Shown: positions 6,781-13,701 of the stretch, in pieces
Layout: every line of letters starts with the position of its first letter
Position numbering within the stretch: the stretch's first letter is position 1
Assembly (NCBI GenBank): GCA_964582415.1
Contig: CAZOSF010000055.1
Span: 1-16,057 of the forward strand
Length of the DNA: 16,057 bases
Direction of reading: 5' to 3'
DNA from: CAZOSF01 sp964582415
GTDB lineage: Bacteria > Bacteroidota > Bacteroidia > Flavobacteriales > Flavobacteriaceae
Translations under genes and position numbers: made by a program
The notes under the pieces: model-generated
Told to the model about the DNA's origin: nothing
The model's input: the letters and a program-made list of their open reading frames with translations, nothing else
Database searches by the model: none

Positions 6781-9465
6781 TTAATTAAAAGGTAGCTTAA
6801 AAACAAGGGTTGCGCCGCTTTTGTTGTTCTTTTTGGCATAGATTTTTCCATCGTGTTTTTCTACGATTTGCTTGCAGATGGCCAAGCCCAATCCACTGCC
6901 CAATGGTTTTTTGGTATTTTGGTATTTCGACTGGTAAAATTTGTCAAAAATATATTCGATGTCTTCCATGGAAATTCCCTTTCCAGTATCGCTCACTTTT
7001 ACCTTTGCCCATTTCCTTTTTGCCTCACAGCTTATGGTAATTTCTCCTCCCTCTGGAGTGAATTTGATGGCATTCCCCAAGAGATTGGTCATCACTTGCA
7101 AAATGCGGTCTTCGTCATAGTGGAGAATGGCATTGTCCAGAGGATGAAGGGTGATACGGATATTTTTCTTTTCAGCTACATGGCGTATGCTATTTACGGC
7201 CCCCGTTATTGTTTGCTTTAAGTCGTTTTTGGCCTTATTGATCTTCTCCCGATCGGTGGCCAGTTTTTCAAAATCCAAAATGTTGTTGATAAGCCTACCT
7301 AAGCGGTCGCTATCGCTTAAAATATTTTTTAGGAATTGCGCCTTCATTTCCACGGGCATTTCTTCATCCTCCAACAGCAATTCCGAAGCTGCCCGAATTC
7401 CGGTGAGCGGGGTTTTTAATTCATGGGCAACGGTATCCAGAAACTCGTCCTTTTGTTTGTCTTTCACCACAAGTTCCTGGTTTGCAAGCTGTAACTTATC
7501 GGTAAGTTGGGTGAGTTCTTGGGATTTTTCTTTGAGCAGTTTGTTCTTGGAGATAGTGTCTTTCGATTCCTCCAAGATTTTCAGTACTTCCACCAGACTA
7601 ATTTCCTCTTCCTTTACCACCCCGGCAATTAAGATTTTTGCAGAGGCACTACCGATACTTCCCGTTAGTAGTTTTTCCGAGAAGTTGATCAGTCGCGCAT
7701 CGGCCATTTGGGTGTCCTTTGGAATATCATACTTTGTAAAGAATAAATTCAAAGCCCGTTGGGTTCTGGCTTCACCCAAAAACTTGGTGAGTACGTTGCG
7801 GATATCCGACACATAAGCTTCCCCTTTCCAAACTAAGGCATTGTCTTGTAGTGACGAGTAGTTTCGACTGTCCACAAACATTTCGGCATAGTTCCGCTCC
7901 CGATAGTTTCCTTTTTGTAAGAGTGAAAAAGTTAAATATAAGAAAGTATTCAGCAGTAAACTCCAAAGACCGGCATGCGCAGGTGGGGAAAGAAAGTCGA
8001 TGCCAAAAAGTGAATACGGTTTCAACATGGAAATTCCCCAAGGCCCTTCATGGGTAAAACTGGCATAACCCGTAAACGCCTCCAAGGTGAAAGGTAGAAT
8101 TAGGGTATAAAAAGTGACCAAAAAACCAACGATGATTCCAATAATGGCTGCAGTGCTTGACCCTCTATTCCAATAAAGCCCAATAAAGAAGGACGGGGCC
8201 AGTTGTGAGATGATCACAAAGGCAATGAGTCCGATGGAAATTAGGGAGAGTTCAATGGAAAAATTGATATAAAAAACATAGGCCAGAATGATGATAAAAA
8301 AAATGGATATCCGACGAATATTTTTGATGTATTTTGAGTTCTTTTCCGGTTCCCCTTTACTGAACTTACTCAAAAATCCATAGGGAATGACTAAGTTGTT
8401 ACTCACCATGGTAGAAAGAGCGAGGGTAGAAACGACCACCATAGAAATCACTGCTGAAAATCCTCCTAGGAAAACCAGAGTGGCCAAAAAGGTATTATTG
8501 TTTTGCAAAGGCAAAAGAAGGGTGTAATAATCGGCATTTACGGATTCGCCAAAAGTGATTTTCCCTCCCCAGGCAATAAAAATCACAAATAGGTTAAAGA
8601 GCAATAAGTACAAGGGGAACAGCCAAATGGCCTTTTTCAAATATTTTTCCCGACTATTTTCTACTACTGAAACCTGAAACTGCCTTGGCAATAGGAAGAT
8701 GGCGAAGAAGGATAGTCCCATGGTGAAGAACCAATTGAATCCCCCCTCCATCCCGTTGATATGAATTAGGGAATCGAAGTTATCACGAACCGACATCTGG
8801 TTGTAAATATCGGTAGTGCCATCGAAAAGGAAGTAGGTGACATAAATACCCACGACTAATAAAAAGACCAATTTCAAGACCGACTCCATTGCAACAGAGG
8901 TAACAATACCACGGTGTTTTTCAGAAGCATCTGTTTTTTGGGTTCCGAAGAAAGCCGCAAATACGGCCAACAATAAAGCGATGTATAGGGTGGAATCGTC
9001 GTAGATGCCGGAGGCCTGATAGCTGCTGTCGTCACTGATTATCTGAAAGGTTTCCGAAACTGCCTTCAATTGTAATGAGATATAAGGCACGGTTCCAATT
9101 ACACAAATGACGGTAATCAAGGCTCCCAAAAATCGATGGTTTCCATATCGAAGGGAAATGAAATCGGCAATGGACGAAATTTTATGTTGCTTCGCAATGC
9201 GCATCACTTTTCGAAGCAAAACGATCCACAAGGGAAATGCAATTACCGGTCCAAGGTAGATGGGAAGAAAATCGATACCCGATTCGGCGGCTACCCCTAT
9301 ACTACCATAATACGTCCAAGCGGTGCAATATACTGCAAGGGAAAGGGTATACACATAGGGATTGTTGACCCACTTGCTTTTGGCATTTTTTTCTGCCAAG
9401 TAGGCAACATAAAACAATACTGCCAAGTAGGAGATGATAATTCCGAAAAGGACGTAATTACTCAT
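6781..9465 (-). CDS. CrbS/CbrA-like sensor: SLC5 transporter fused to histidine kinase
   Basis: An 894-residue inner-membrane protein. Residues 1 to about 515 form a sodium/solute symporter-type (SLC5) domain with about 13 helices. A STAC-type linker follows (about 525-620; AEMFVDSR, GEARTQRALNLFF, TGSIGSASAKILIA), then a coiled coil (about 622-672). The HisKA domain has the H-box VAHELKTPL (phosphoacceptor H681), and the HATPase domain has the N-box VMTNLLGNAIKF (791-802), DTGKG (826-830) and GSGLGLAI (856-863). It has no receiver of its own. This architecture matches CrbS and CbrA; CrbS/CrbR is known to control acs in Vibrio and Pseudomonas. Position upstream of prpE and acs supports carboxylate sensing. 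Whether the transporter part moves substrate or only senses is open. Its ATG overlaps the preceding small gene by 8 bases. Confidence 0.94.
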   Translation of the reverse strand: MSNYVLFGIIISYLAVLFYVAYLAEKNAKSKWVNNPYVYTLSLAVYCTAWTYYGSIGVAAESGIDFLPIYLGPVIAFPLWIVLLRKVMRIAKQHKISSIADFISLRYGNHRFLGALITVICVIGTVPYISLQLKAVSETFQIISDDSSYQASGIYDDSTLYIALLLAVFAAFFGTQKTDASEKHRGIVTSVAMESVLKLVFLLVVGIYVTYFLFDGTTDIYNQMSVRDNFDSLIHINGMEGGFNWFFTMGLSFFAIFLLPRQFQVSVVENSREKYLKKAIWLFPLYLLLFNLFVIFIAWGGKITFGESVNADYYTLLLPLQNNNTFLATLVFLGGFSAVISMVVVSTLALSTMVSNNLVIPYGFLSKFSKGEPEKNSKYIKNIRRISIFFIIILAYVFYINFSIELSLISIGLIAFVIISQLAPSFFIGLYWNRGSSTAAIIGIIVGFLVTFYTLILPFTLEAFTGYASFTHEGPWGISMLKPYSLFGIDFLSPPAHAGLWSLLLNTFLYLTFSLLQKGNYRERNYAEMFVDSRNYSSLQDNALVWKGEAYVSDIRNVLTKFLGEARTQRALNLFFTKYDIPKDTQMADARLINFSEKLLTGSIGSASAKILIAGVVKEEEISLVEVLKILEESKDTISKNKLLKEKSQELTQLTDKLQLANQELVVKDKQKDEFLDTVAHELKTPLTGIRAASELLLEDEEMPVEMKAQFLKNILSDSDRLGRLINNILDFEKLATDREKINKAKNDLKQTITGAVNSIRHVAEKKNIRITLHPLDNAILHYDEDRILQVMTNLLGNAIKFTPEGGEITISCEAKRKWAKVKVSDTGKGISMEDIEYIFDKFYQSKYQNTKKPLGSGLGLAICKQIVEKHDGKIYAKKNNKSGATLVFKLPFN

Positions 9466-9652
9466 AGTGCCGCGTTAGAACGATGTATGAGATGACAATA
9501 GACAAGGCCCAAACCGAAAAGATGTAAAAATAGAGCACCGGTATTCCCAACAAGGCGCCGTCGAAATTGAAAATCAAAAGTAGGGGAACGTTCAGCAGGA
9601 CCAGAAGGGCCAGGGATAGAACTACCAGTTTTTGTTCGTGTCTTTTTTTCAT
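9458..9652 (-). CDS. Small two-helix membrane protein overlapping the sensor-kinase start
   Basis: A 64-residue protein with a basic N-terminus (MKKRHEQK) and two hydrophobic helices (about 9-28 and 40-60). The start is ATG at 9652, with the symporter terminator about 25 bases upstream. Its end overlaps the sensor-kinase ATG by 8 bases in a different frame, a configuration typical of translational coupling. Pseudomonas has a small gene (cbrX) that also overlaps cbrA and tunes its translation. The position here is analogous, but I claim no sequence homology. Possible roles are a small partner of the SLC5 domain or a translational gate for it. I see no convincing promoter between the terminator and this gene; a weak TATCTTCA (9658-9665, minus strand) is the only -7-like string. 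Confidence 0.75.
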   Translation of the reverse strand: MKKRHEQKLVVLSLALLVLLNVPLLLIFNFDGALLGIPVLYFYIFSVWALSIVISYIVLTRHYE

Positions 9653-9677
9653 CGGAATGAAGATACTAAAAAAGGGA

Positions 9678-9705
9678 AAACAGCATTCCGGCGGGAATGC
9701 TGTTT
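9678..9705 (-). terminator. Rho-independent terminator after the symporter gene
   Basis: AAACAGCATTCC (9678-9689) pairs perfectly with GGAATGCTGTTT (9694-9705): 12 base pairs and a four-base loop. On the minus strand the stem is followed by TTTTCCCTTTTTT; on the plus strand no T-run follows, so it works for the leftward symporter operon. It separates uptake genes from the sensing/activation operon, although read-through could link them. Confidence 0.88.
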
Positions 9706-9729
9706 AACAACTAACAACCAAACCAATGT

Positions 9730-11502
9730 TTAATGCTGATGAGCCTCACCAGCACCACTGGGGATTCGTATATGCTCTACAATTTCTTGAACGTTTTCCG
9801 GGGGAGCGGAAGTCATGCGGGAGACTACCACAGAAATCACCACGTTCACAATCATTGCAATGGTGCCAAATCCTTCAGGAGAGGTTCCAAACCACCATTC
9901 GCTAGCGGGGAGTGGATCCATCACACCAATCAATCCGGTTTTGTAGCGAATCATATAGTACAGCATTAGGCTAATTCCCACGATCATTCCGGAAACGGCA
10001 CCTTGCTTGTTCATTCGCTTGTCGAAAATTCCCAAGATAATGGCCGGGAAGAAGGAGGCCGCTGCCAATCCAAATGCCAAGGCAACCACCGCTGCCACAA
10101 AGCCAGGTGGGTAAATACCGAACAATCCGGCAATGATAATGGCAAATAGGATGCTAATTCGGGCAGCCCATAATTCTCCTTTTTCAGAAATATCGGGTTT
10201 CAATTGCTTTTTGATGAGGTCGTGGGAAATGGAGGTGGAGATTACCAACAACAGACCGGCAGCAGTAGAAAGAGCGGCTGCCAATCCCCCGGCGGCTACC
10301 AAGGCGATGACCCAGTTGGGTAATTTGGCAATTTCTGGGTTGGCCAATACCATGATATCGCGGTCCACGTACAGTTCATTTACTTCAGTATTCGCATTGG
10401 AAACCAAACGTTCGCCGTGAATTCCTCTTTCGTTGGTGTAGGCAGGTTTTCCGTCTGTGGCATTTCCAGCTACATACTGAATTTTCCCGTCGCCATTTTT
10501 GTCGGCCCAAGCAATAAGCCCTGTATTTTCCCAGTTCTTGAACCATTCAGGAACACTTGCATATTCAGTATCGCGAACGGTCTCGATGAGGTTGGTTCTT
10601 GCGAAAACCGCAACCGCTGGGGCAGTGGTGTAAAGAATTGCGATGAATAACAAAGCAAGACCAGCCGATTTACGGGCATCTTTCACTTTGGGAACTGTAA
10701 AGAAACGAACAATTACGTGTGGTAATCCAGCCGTTCCTACCATCAGTGCCAAAGTAATAGCAAAGACATCCCAAGTCGATTTCGAACCAGAAGTATATTC
10801 CTTAAATCCTAGTTCGGTATGAAGGTGATCTAATTTTTCAAGGAGATAGGTGCCGTCTTCCAAAGTACCTCCCATTCCCAATTGGGGAATGACGTTTCCG
10901 GTCATTTGAATGGAGATAAAGATGGCGGGGACCATAAAGGCGAAAATCAAAACACAGTACTGAGCTACTTGCGTATAGGTAATACCTTTCATTCCTCCTA
11001 GGAAGGCGAAGACCAATACTACGGCCATCCCAATGATTACTCCCACGTTGATGTCTACTTGAAGGAATTGCGAAAATACAATTCCCACACCTCGCATCTG
11101 TCCAGCTACATAAGTGAAGGATACGATTAAAGCGCAGATTACGGCCACTGTTCGGGCGGTATTCGAGTAGTATCGATCTCCGATAAAATCGGGGACCGTA
11201 AATTTTCCAAATTTTCTAAGATAGGGAGCCAAGAGTAGTGCTAAAAGCACGTAACCTCCCGTCCATCCCATCAGGTAAACCGAACCATCGTATCCCATGA
11301 AGGAAATTAATCCTGCCATAGAGATAAAGGAAGCGGCACTCATCCAGTCGGCTGCTGTAGCCATTCCGTTGGCTAATGGGGAAACCCCTCCACCAGCTAC
11401 GTAAAATTCTTTTGTGGAACCCGCACGGGCCCAAATTGCTATTCCAAAGTAGAGGCTAAACGTAATCCCTACTAAAATCCATGTCCAAACTTGAACGCTC
11501 AT
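9730..11502 (-). CDS. Sodium/solute symporter large subunit (VC_2705-type, acetate-permease-like)
   Basis: A 590-residue SLC5/SSS-family inner-membrane symporter with about 13 helices. The SSS signature region is visible (GTAGLPHVIVRFFTVPKV, 256-273), as are FYVAGGGVSPLANGMATAADW (33-53) and AAALSTAAGLLL (408-419). It matches the subfamily that pairs with a DUF4212 small subunit and is annotated as VC_2705-type or ActP-like. Role: Na+-coupled uptake of acetate or related carboxylates, supported by its neighbours. An extra-membrane loop (about 310-395) carries DKNGDGKI (334-341), an EF-hand/dockerin-like calcium loop. The start is ATG at 11502, 29 bases after the small subunit. The protein ends in a His-rich tail (GEAHQH), and a terminator follows at 9678-9705. 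Confidence 0.93.
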   Translation of the reverse strand: MSVQVWTWILVGITFSLYFGIAIWARAGSTKEFYVAGGGVSPLANGMATAADWMSAASFISMAGLISFMGYDGSVYLMGWTGGYVLLALLLAPYLRKFGKFTVPDFIGDRYYSNTARTVAVICALIVSFTYVAGQMRGVGIVFSQFLQVDINVGVIIGMAVVLVFAFLGGMKGITYTQVAQYCVLIFAFMVPAIFISIQMTGNVIPQLGMGGTLEDGTYLLEKLDHLHTELGFKEYTSGSKSTWDVFAITLALMVGTAGLPHVIVRFFTVPKVKDARKSAGLALLFIAILYTTAPAVAVFARTNLIETVRDTEYASVPEWFKNWENTGLIAWADKNGDGKIQYVAGNATDGKPAYTNERGIHGERLVSNANTEVNELYVDRDIMVLANPEIAKLPNWVIALVAAGGLAAALSTAAGLLLVISTSISHDLIKKQLKPDISEKGELWAARISILFAIIIAGLFGIYPPGFVAAVVALAFGLAAASFFPAIILGIFDKRMNKQGAVSGMIVGISLMLYYMIRYKTGLIGVMDPLPASEWWFGTSPEGFGTIAMIVNVVISVVVSRMTSAPPENVQEIVEHIRIPSGAGEAHQH

Positions 11503-11531
11503 AATTGTTCTGTTTTAAGGTTAGTGAAGGG

Positions 11532-11789
11532 CTACTCGTCGTAACCGTACTTTTTATCGAGTTTATTCATCAGTCGAACGTAAACGAAGATCAAGATTAC
11601 GAATACGTAGATAGAGCCTTGTTGGGCAAACCAGAAGCCTAGTTTGAACCCGCCTAAGCGAATGGTGTTCAGTTCCTCGCGGAAAAGGATTCCACAGCCA
11701 TAGGAAACGATGAACCAGATCGTAAGGAGGATGACCAAATACCTTAGGTTTTCCTTCCAATACGCGACGGCTTTGTTTTTATCAGTCAT
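11532..11789 (-). CDS. Symporter small subunit, DUF4212 family
   Basis: An 85-residue protein with two hydrophobic helices (about 15-36 and 50-70), WKENLRY near the N-terminus, and the conserved FWFAQQGSI segment. Together these identify the DUF4212 family, described as the probable small subunit of VC_2705-type sodium:solute symporters (same arrangement in Vibrio and Shewanella). The symporter gene follows after 29 bases and the porin stop codon lies 13 bases upstream, so all three are one operon. It presumably stabilises or gates the large subunit in the inner membrane. Length is normal for the family. Confidence 0.92.
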   Translation of the reverse strand: MTDKNKAVAYWKENLRYLVILLTIWFIVSYGCGILFREELNTIRLGGFKLGFWFAQQGSIYVFVILIFVYVRLMNKLDKKYGYDE

Positions 11790-11802
11790 ATCGGTTGAGT
11801 TT

Positions 11803-13026
11803 TTAGAGATAAATCATGGCTTGAAGGGTCACGGTGTTCACCTTGCTTTCGCCAAATTTTTGGTTAGCATATTCCAGGGTAAGTTTGGAGTTGTGCCCAC
11901 TTAGGAAAGCATTGGTACCGAGTCCAAATCTATTTCGGTTGTCGTCAACAGCATCATAGCTGTTGGAAGCAAAGGAAACATAGGGTTGGAATCGGGTTTT
12001 CTTATCCTTGCCTGGAAGCACATAGCCTGCATGGGCGTAGATCATACTGCCGGTGCCATAGGCGCTGTAAAAGTAATTGGTGCCATAATTGTTTGATTGG
12101 AAAGTGGCATAGGCCGTAAGGGCACCATTGTCTTCACCAATGGGCACATCATAGAAGGCATCGATAGCGAAAATAGCCACATCCTCTCCTTTCAGTTCAC
12201 CATCTTCAAGTGTAACTGACCCTTTGGGGTGGAGGAAGAATCCTGCCCCAATATTGAATATTTTTTTGGTACCCAGGTACGTTCCAACCTTATATGGAAG
12301 AAAGTTGGATTCTTGATCGAAAATGTTGAAGTCGAAATACCCAGCATAGGCAAAACCGGCATCAGCAGAGCCCAAAAGGCGTTTGCCACCATACACTGCG
12401 GGGCCGCCTTCCTCAGGGTCTCTCGCGTCCAAACCATTGGTCATGGCATCGTTTACCGACACGCGATATTGAAGTTTGCCAAATTTACCCTTCGCATAAA
12501 ACCCGAGGTGCCGTGCGAACTGGTCGGTGAGTCCGAGAGTTGACCACGACTGACGGTTATTATCCAGGGTCATAAAATTCAGGGTACTTTGGTTGTTGAG
12601 TCGGGAAATTCCGTTCCAATAATGAAGTCCACCTCCAACGGCATGGTCACTGCCCAGACTGTACTGGGCCCACACATCGTGGAAGAAAAGCTGAGAACCA
12701 TCCCCTTTTCCGGTGGGGCTCAACTGACTCGCGTTAAGACTGTTCAATCCGAAATGGGTAAGGATTAAAAAGTCTTTATTGATTTGGGCAAAGGCAAGGA
12801 TTCGAGCCCGACGTAGGTTGAATCCAAGGTGGCTGGTGTTGTCTGGAACTTCATCGGTGTACGTTGCCTGAACTTGCGCCCAGGAAATGATACGAAGGTA
12901 TTTATTGCCTTCTTCATCAAATTTCACCTTGAGTCCACCACCATAATCTGGGGAGCCTTGCGAAAAGGCGTTCTGAAAGGCGATAAAGCAAAGGCCCAAC
13001 AGAAAGGGGGATAGTTTTCTCATCAT
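11803..13026 (-). CDS. Outer-membrane porin (OprO/OprP-like beta-barrel)
   Basis: A 407-residue protein with a signal peptide (1 to about 22: MMRKL, then a hydrophobic core ending AFSQ) and a mature part of alternating, aromatic-rich beta strands with no plug domain. LGFNLRRARILAFAQINKD (about 67-85) resembles the start of phosphate-selective-porin-type (OprO/P) barrels, and GLHYWNGISRL and the final LTLEYANQKFGES strands are barrel-like. Two adjacent ATGs (13026 and 13023) could serve as start. As first gene of the operon with the symporter subunits, it probably admits small carboxylates across the outer membrane; this is inferred from position. The 108-base upstream region carries copy A of the repeated element and a 7-base inverted repeat. 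Confidence 0.85.
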   Translation of the reverse strand: MMRKLSPFLLGLCFIAFQNAFSQGSPDYGGGLKVKFDEEGNKYLRIISWAQVQATYTDEVPDNTSHLGFNLRRARILAFAQINKDFLILTHFGLNSLNASQLSPTGKGDGSQLFFHDVWAQYSLGSDHAVGGGLHYWNGISRLNNQSTLNFMTLDNNRQSWSTLGLTDQFARHLGFYAKGKFGKLQYRVSVNDAMTNGLDARDPEEGGPAVYGGKRLLGSADAGFAYAGYFDFNIFDQESNFLPYKVGTYLGTKKIFNIGAGFFLHPKGSVTLEDGELKGEDVAIFAIDAFYDVPIGEDNGALTAYATFQSNNYGTNYFYSAYGTGSMIYAHAGYVLPGKDKKTRFQPYVSFASNSYDAVDDNRNRFGLGTNAFLSGHNSKLTLEYANQKFGESKVNTVTLQAMIYL

Positions 13027-13035
13027 TTTTGGTCG

Positions 13036-13051
13036 ATTAATTTGAATTAAT
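13036..13051. promoter_or_regulatory. Inverted repeat in the porin leader, possible operator
   Basis: ATTAATT (13036-13042) and AATTAAT (13045-13051) are perfect inverted arms around TG. They overlap copy A of the long repeat. Two direct copies of TTGGTCG (13029-13035 and 13054-13060) sit on either side, 25 bases apart. The block lies 10-25 bases before the porin ATG, where a repressor or a leader RNA structure could act. No protein is assigned. AT-rich sequence makes short palindromes easy, so confidence is low. Confidence 0.4.
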
Positions 13052-13068
13052 ACTTGGTCGTGTGTGCT
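13042..13068 (+). repeat. Copy A of the 26-27 base inverted repeat, porin upstream region
   Basis: On the plus strand TTGAATTAATACTTGGTC (13042-13059), one G, then TGTGTGCT (13061-13068). It matches 6384-6409 on the minus strand except for that single extra G. It lies 16-42 bases before the porin ATG. Relative to the gene it precedes, it runs opposite to copy B, so the porin transcript is complementary here to the response-regulator/prpE transcript. Confidence 0.85.
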
Positions 13069-13104
13069 TTACGAAACTCCAAAAAAGAATGAGGCTGAAA
13101 AAAA

Positions 13105-13129
13105 GTGATATATATTTATGCTAATACAC
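13105..13129 (-). terminator. Weak possible terminator after the InsA-like gene
   Basis: Read on the minus strand, an imperfect AT-rich hairpin closed by GTG/CAC (13105-13107 with 13127-13129) is followed by seven T (plus-strand A-run 13098-13104). It lies just past the InsA-like stop codon. The stem is short with bulges, so read-through into the porin operon is likely. The same block contains TATATTTATGCT, also found at the other end of this gene. Confidence 0.3.
13111..13122 (+). repeat. 12-base inverted repeat flanking the InsA-like gene, left copy
   Basis: TATATTTATGCT here recurs on the minus strand at 13567-13578, so the two copies face each other across the InsA-like gene. They could be remnants of IS terminal repeats, binding sites of the encoded protein, or chance in AT-rich spacers. 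Confidence 0.4.
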
Positions 13130-13134
13130 TATAG

Positions 13135-13554
13135 TTAATCTCTGAAACGCTCCCATTTGATAAGCATGAACTTGTCTCCAAGTTCGGTAATAATAAGTCC
13201 AGCTCCTGATAGATTTTCGGTTTTCTGGAAGTAGCTAGAAAGTTCTGCCGCATTGAGAATTCGATAGGTAGGATGATAGTCTCCATGATACGGACGTTTG
13301 ATATTGTATTTCTTCACCCAGTTGATGATACTCACATGGGACACTCCCAAGATGCGTTCGATTTCCCGATAGGTGAGTCCCTCTAAATAAAGCTGTAGGG
13401 CTTTGTTGACGTAGTAGTCGTCGATCTTTTTCCCTAGCTTGTTTACCGTGAAGTAATAGTCGCAATCCTTGCACTTATACCGTTGCCGATTGGAGACGAT
13501 ACCGCTTTTCACATAGGATTCCGAACCGCAATTGGGACATTGGTTTATTTTCAT
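13135..13554 (-). CDS. InsA-like zinc-ribbon/helix-turn-helix protein, no transposase domain
   Basis: A 139-residue protein from ATG 13554; a longer TTG-started reading would add an implausible Tyr/Ile-rich leader. Residues 6-31 form a zinc ribbon (C6-x2-C9 and C28-x2-C31). Residues about 49-83 form a helix-turn-helix with YREIERILGVSHVSIINWVKKY. This order and the wording match InsA, the DNA-binding subunit of IS1-family elements. There is no InsB or DDE domain anywhere near, and a C-terminal extension (about 86-139, ending LIKWERFRD) is not part of InsA. The gene is intact and sits between the porin operon and the divergent DUF294 gene. I infer a domesticated DNA-binding protein that could regulate either neighbour. 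Automated pipelines may label it a transposase; it cannot catalyse transposition alone. Confidence 0.85.
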   Translation of the reverse strand: MKINQCPNCGSESYVKSGIVSNRQRYKCKDCDYYFTVNKLGKKIDDYYVNKALQLYLEGLTYREIERILGVSHVSIINWVKKYNIKRPYHGDYHPTYRILNAAELSSYFQKTENLSGAGLIITELGDKFMLIKWERFRD

Positions 13555-13701
13555 ATATATAAAATAAGCATAAATATAGTAAATTAGCAATAATTGTGTA
13601 AGAAGTCCACAGGTATTTTTCTACCTTGTTCTTTGAAAACCAAATGAAAAGCTGGTGTAGGAATACCTTATTAGCTAAACAAAAAGAAATTTGGAAATAG
13701 A
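13555..13701. other. Divergent intergenic region between the InsA-like and DUF294 genes
   Basis: These 147 AT-rich bases must hold two divergent promoters. For the InsA-like gene, the minus strand has TATATTTA (13571-13578), close to the -7 consensus TAnnTTTG, but no clear -33. For the DUF294 gene no consensus -7 box is seen. An imperfect inverted repeat is present: GGTATT (13612-13617) with AATACC (13662-13667), and CTAC (13621-13624) with GTAG (13657-13660), perhaps a leader hairpin or operator. Confidence 0.4.
13567..13578 (-). repeat. 12-base inverted repeat flanking the InsA-like gene, right copy
   Basis: The minus strand reads TATATTTATGCT, identical to 13111-13122 on the plus strand. 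It lies 13 bases before the ATG of the InsA-like gene and overlaps its best -7-like string, so it could be an autoregulatory site or simply promoter sequence. Confidence 0.4.

Noticed and set aside
7151..7816. 221-codon plus-strand ORF opposite the sensor kinase
   Set aside because: Serine/phenylalanine-rich translation typical of an antisense shadow; the opposite strand encodes the intact STAC, HisKA and coiled-coil parts of the kinase.
13042..13068. Sigma-54 promoter within the repeated element
   Set aside because: GG and GC dinucleotides are present but spaced 8 and 7 bases apart in the two copies rather than the required 10.
6384..13068. Invertible DNA segment bounded by the inverted repeats
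   Set aside because: The repeats are inverted, but inversion would break the operon structure on both sides and no site-specific recombinase is in the window; operator or RNA-pairing roles fit better.
13111..13578. A complete insertion sequence around the InsA-like gene
   Set aside because: No transposase catalytic domain or second ORF is present, no target-site duplication is evident, and the 12-base ends are too short and AT-rich to prove an element.
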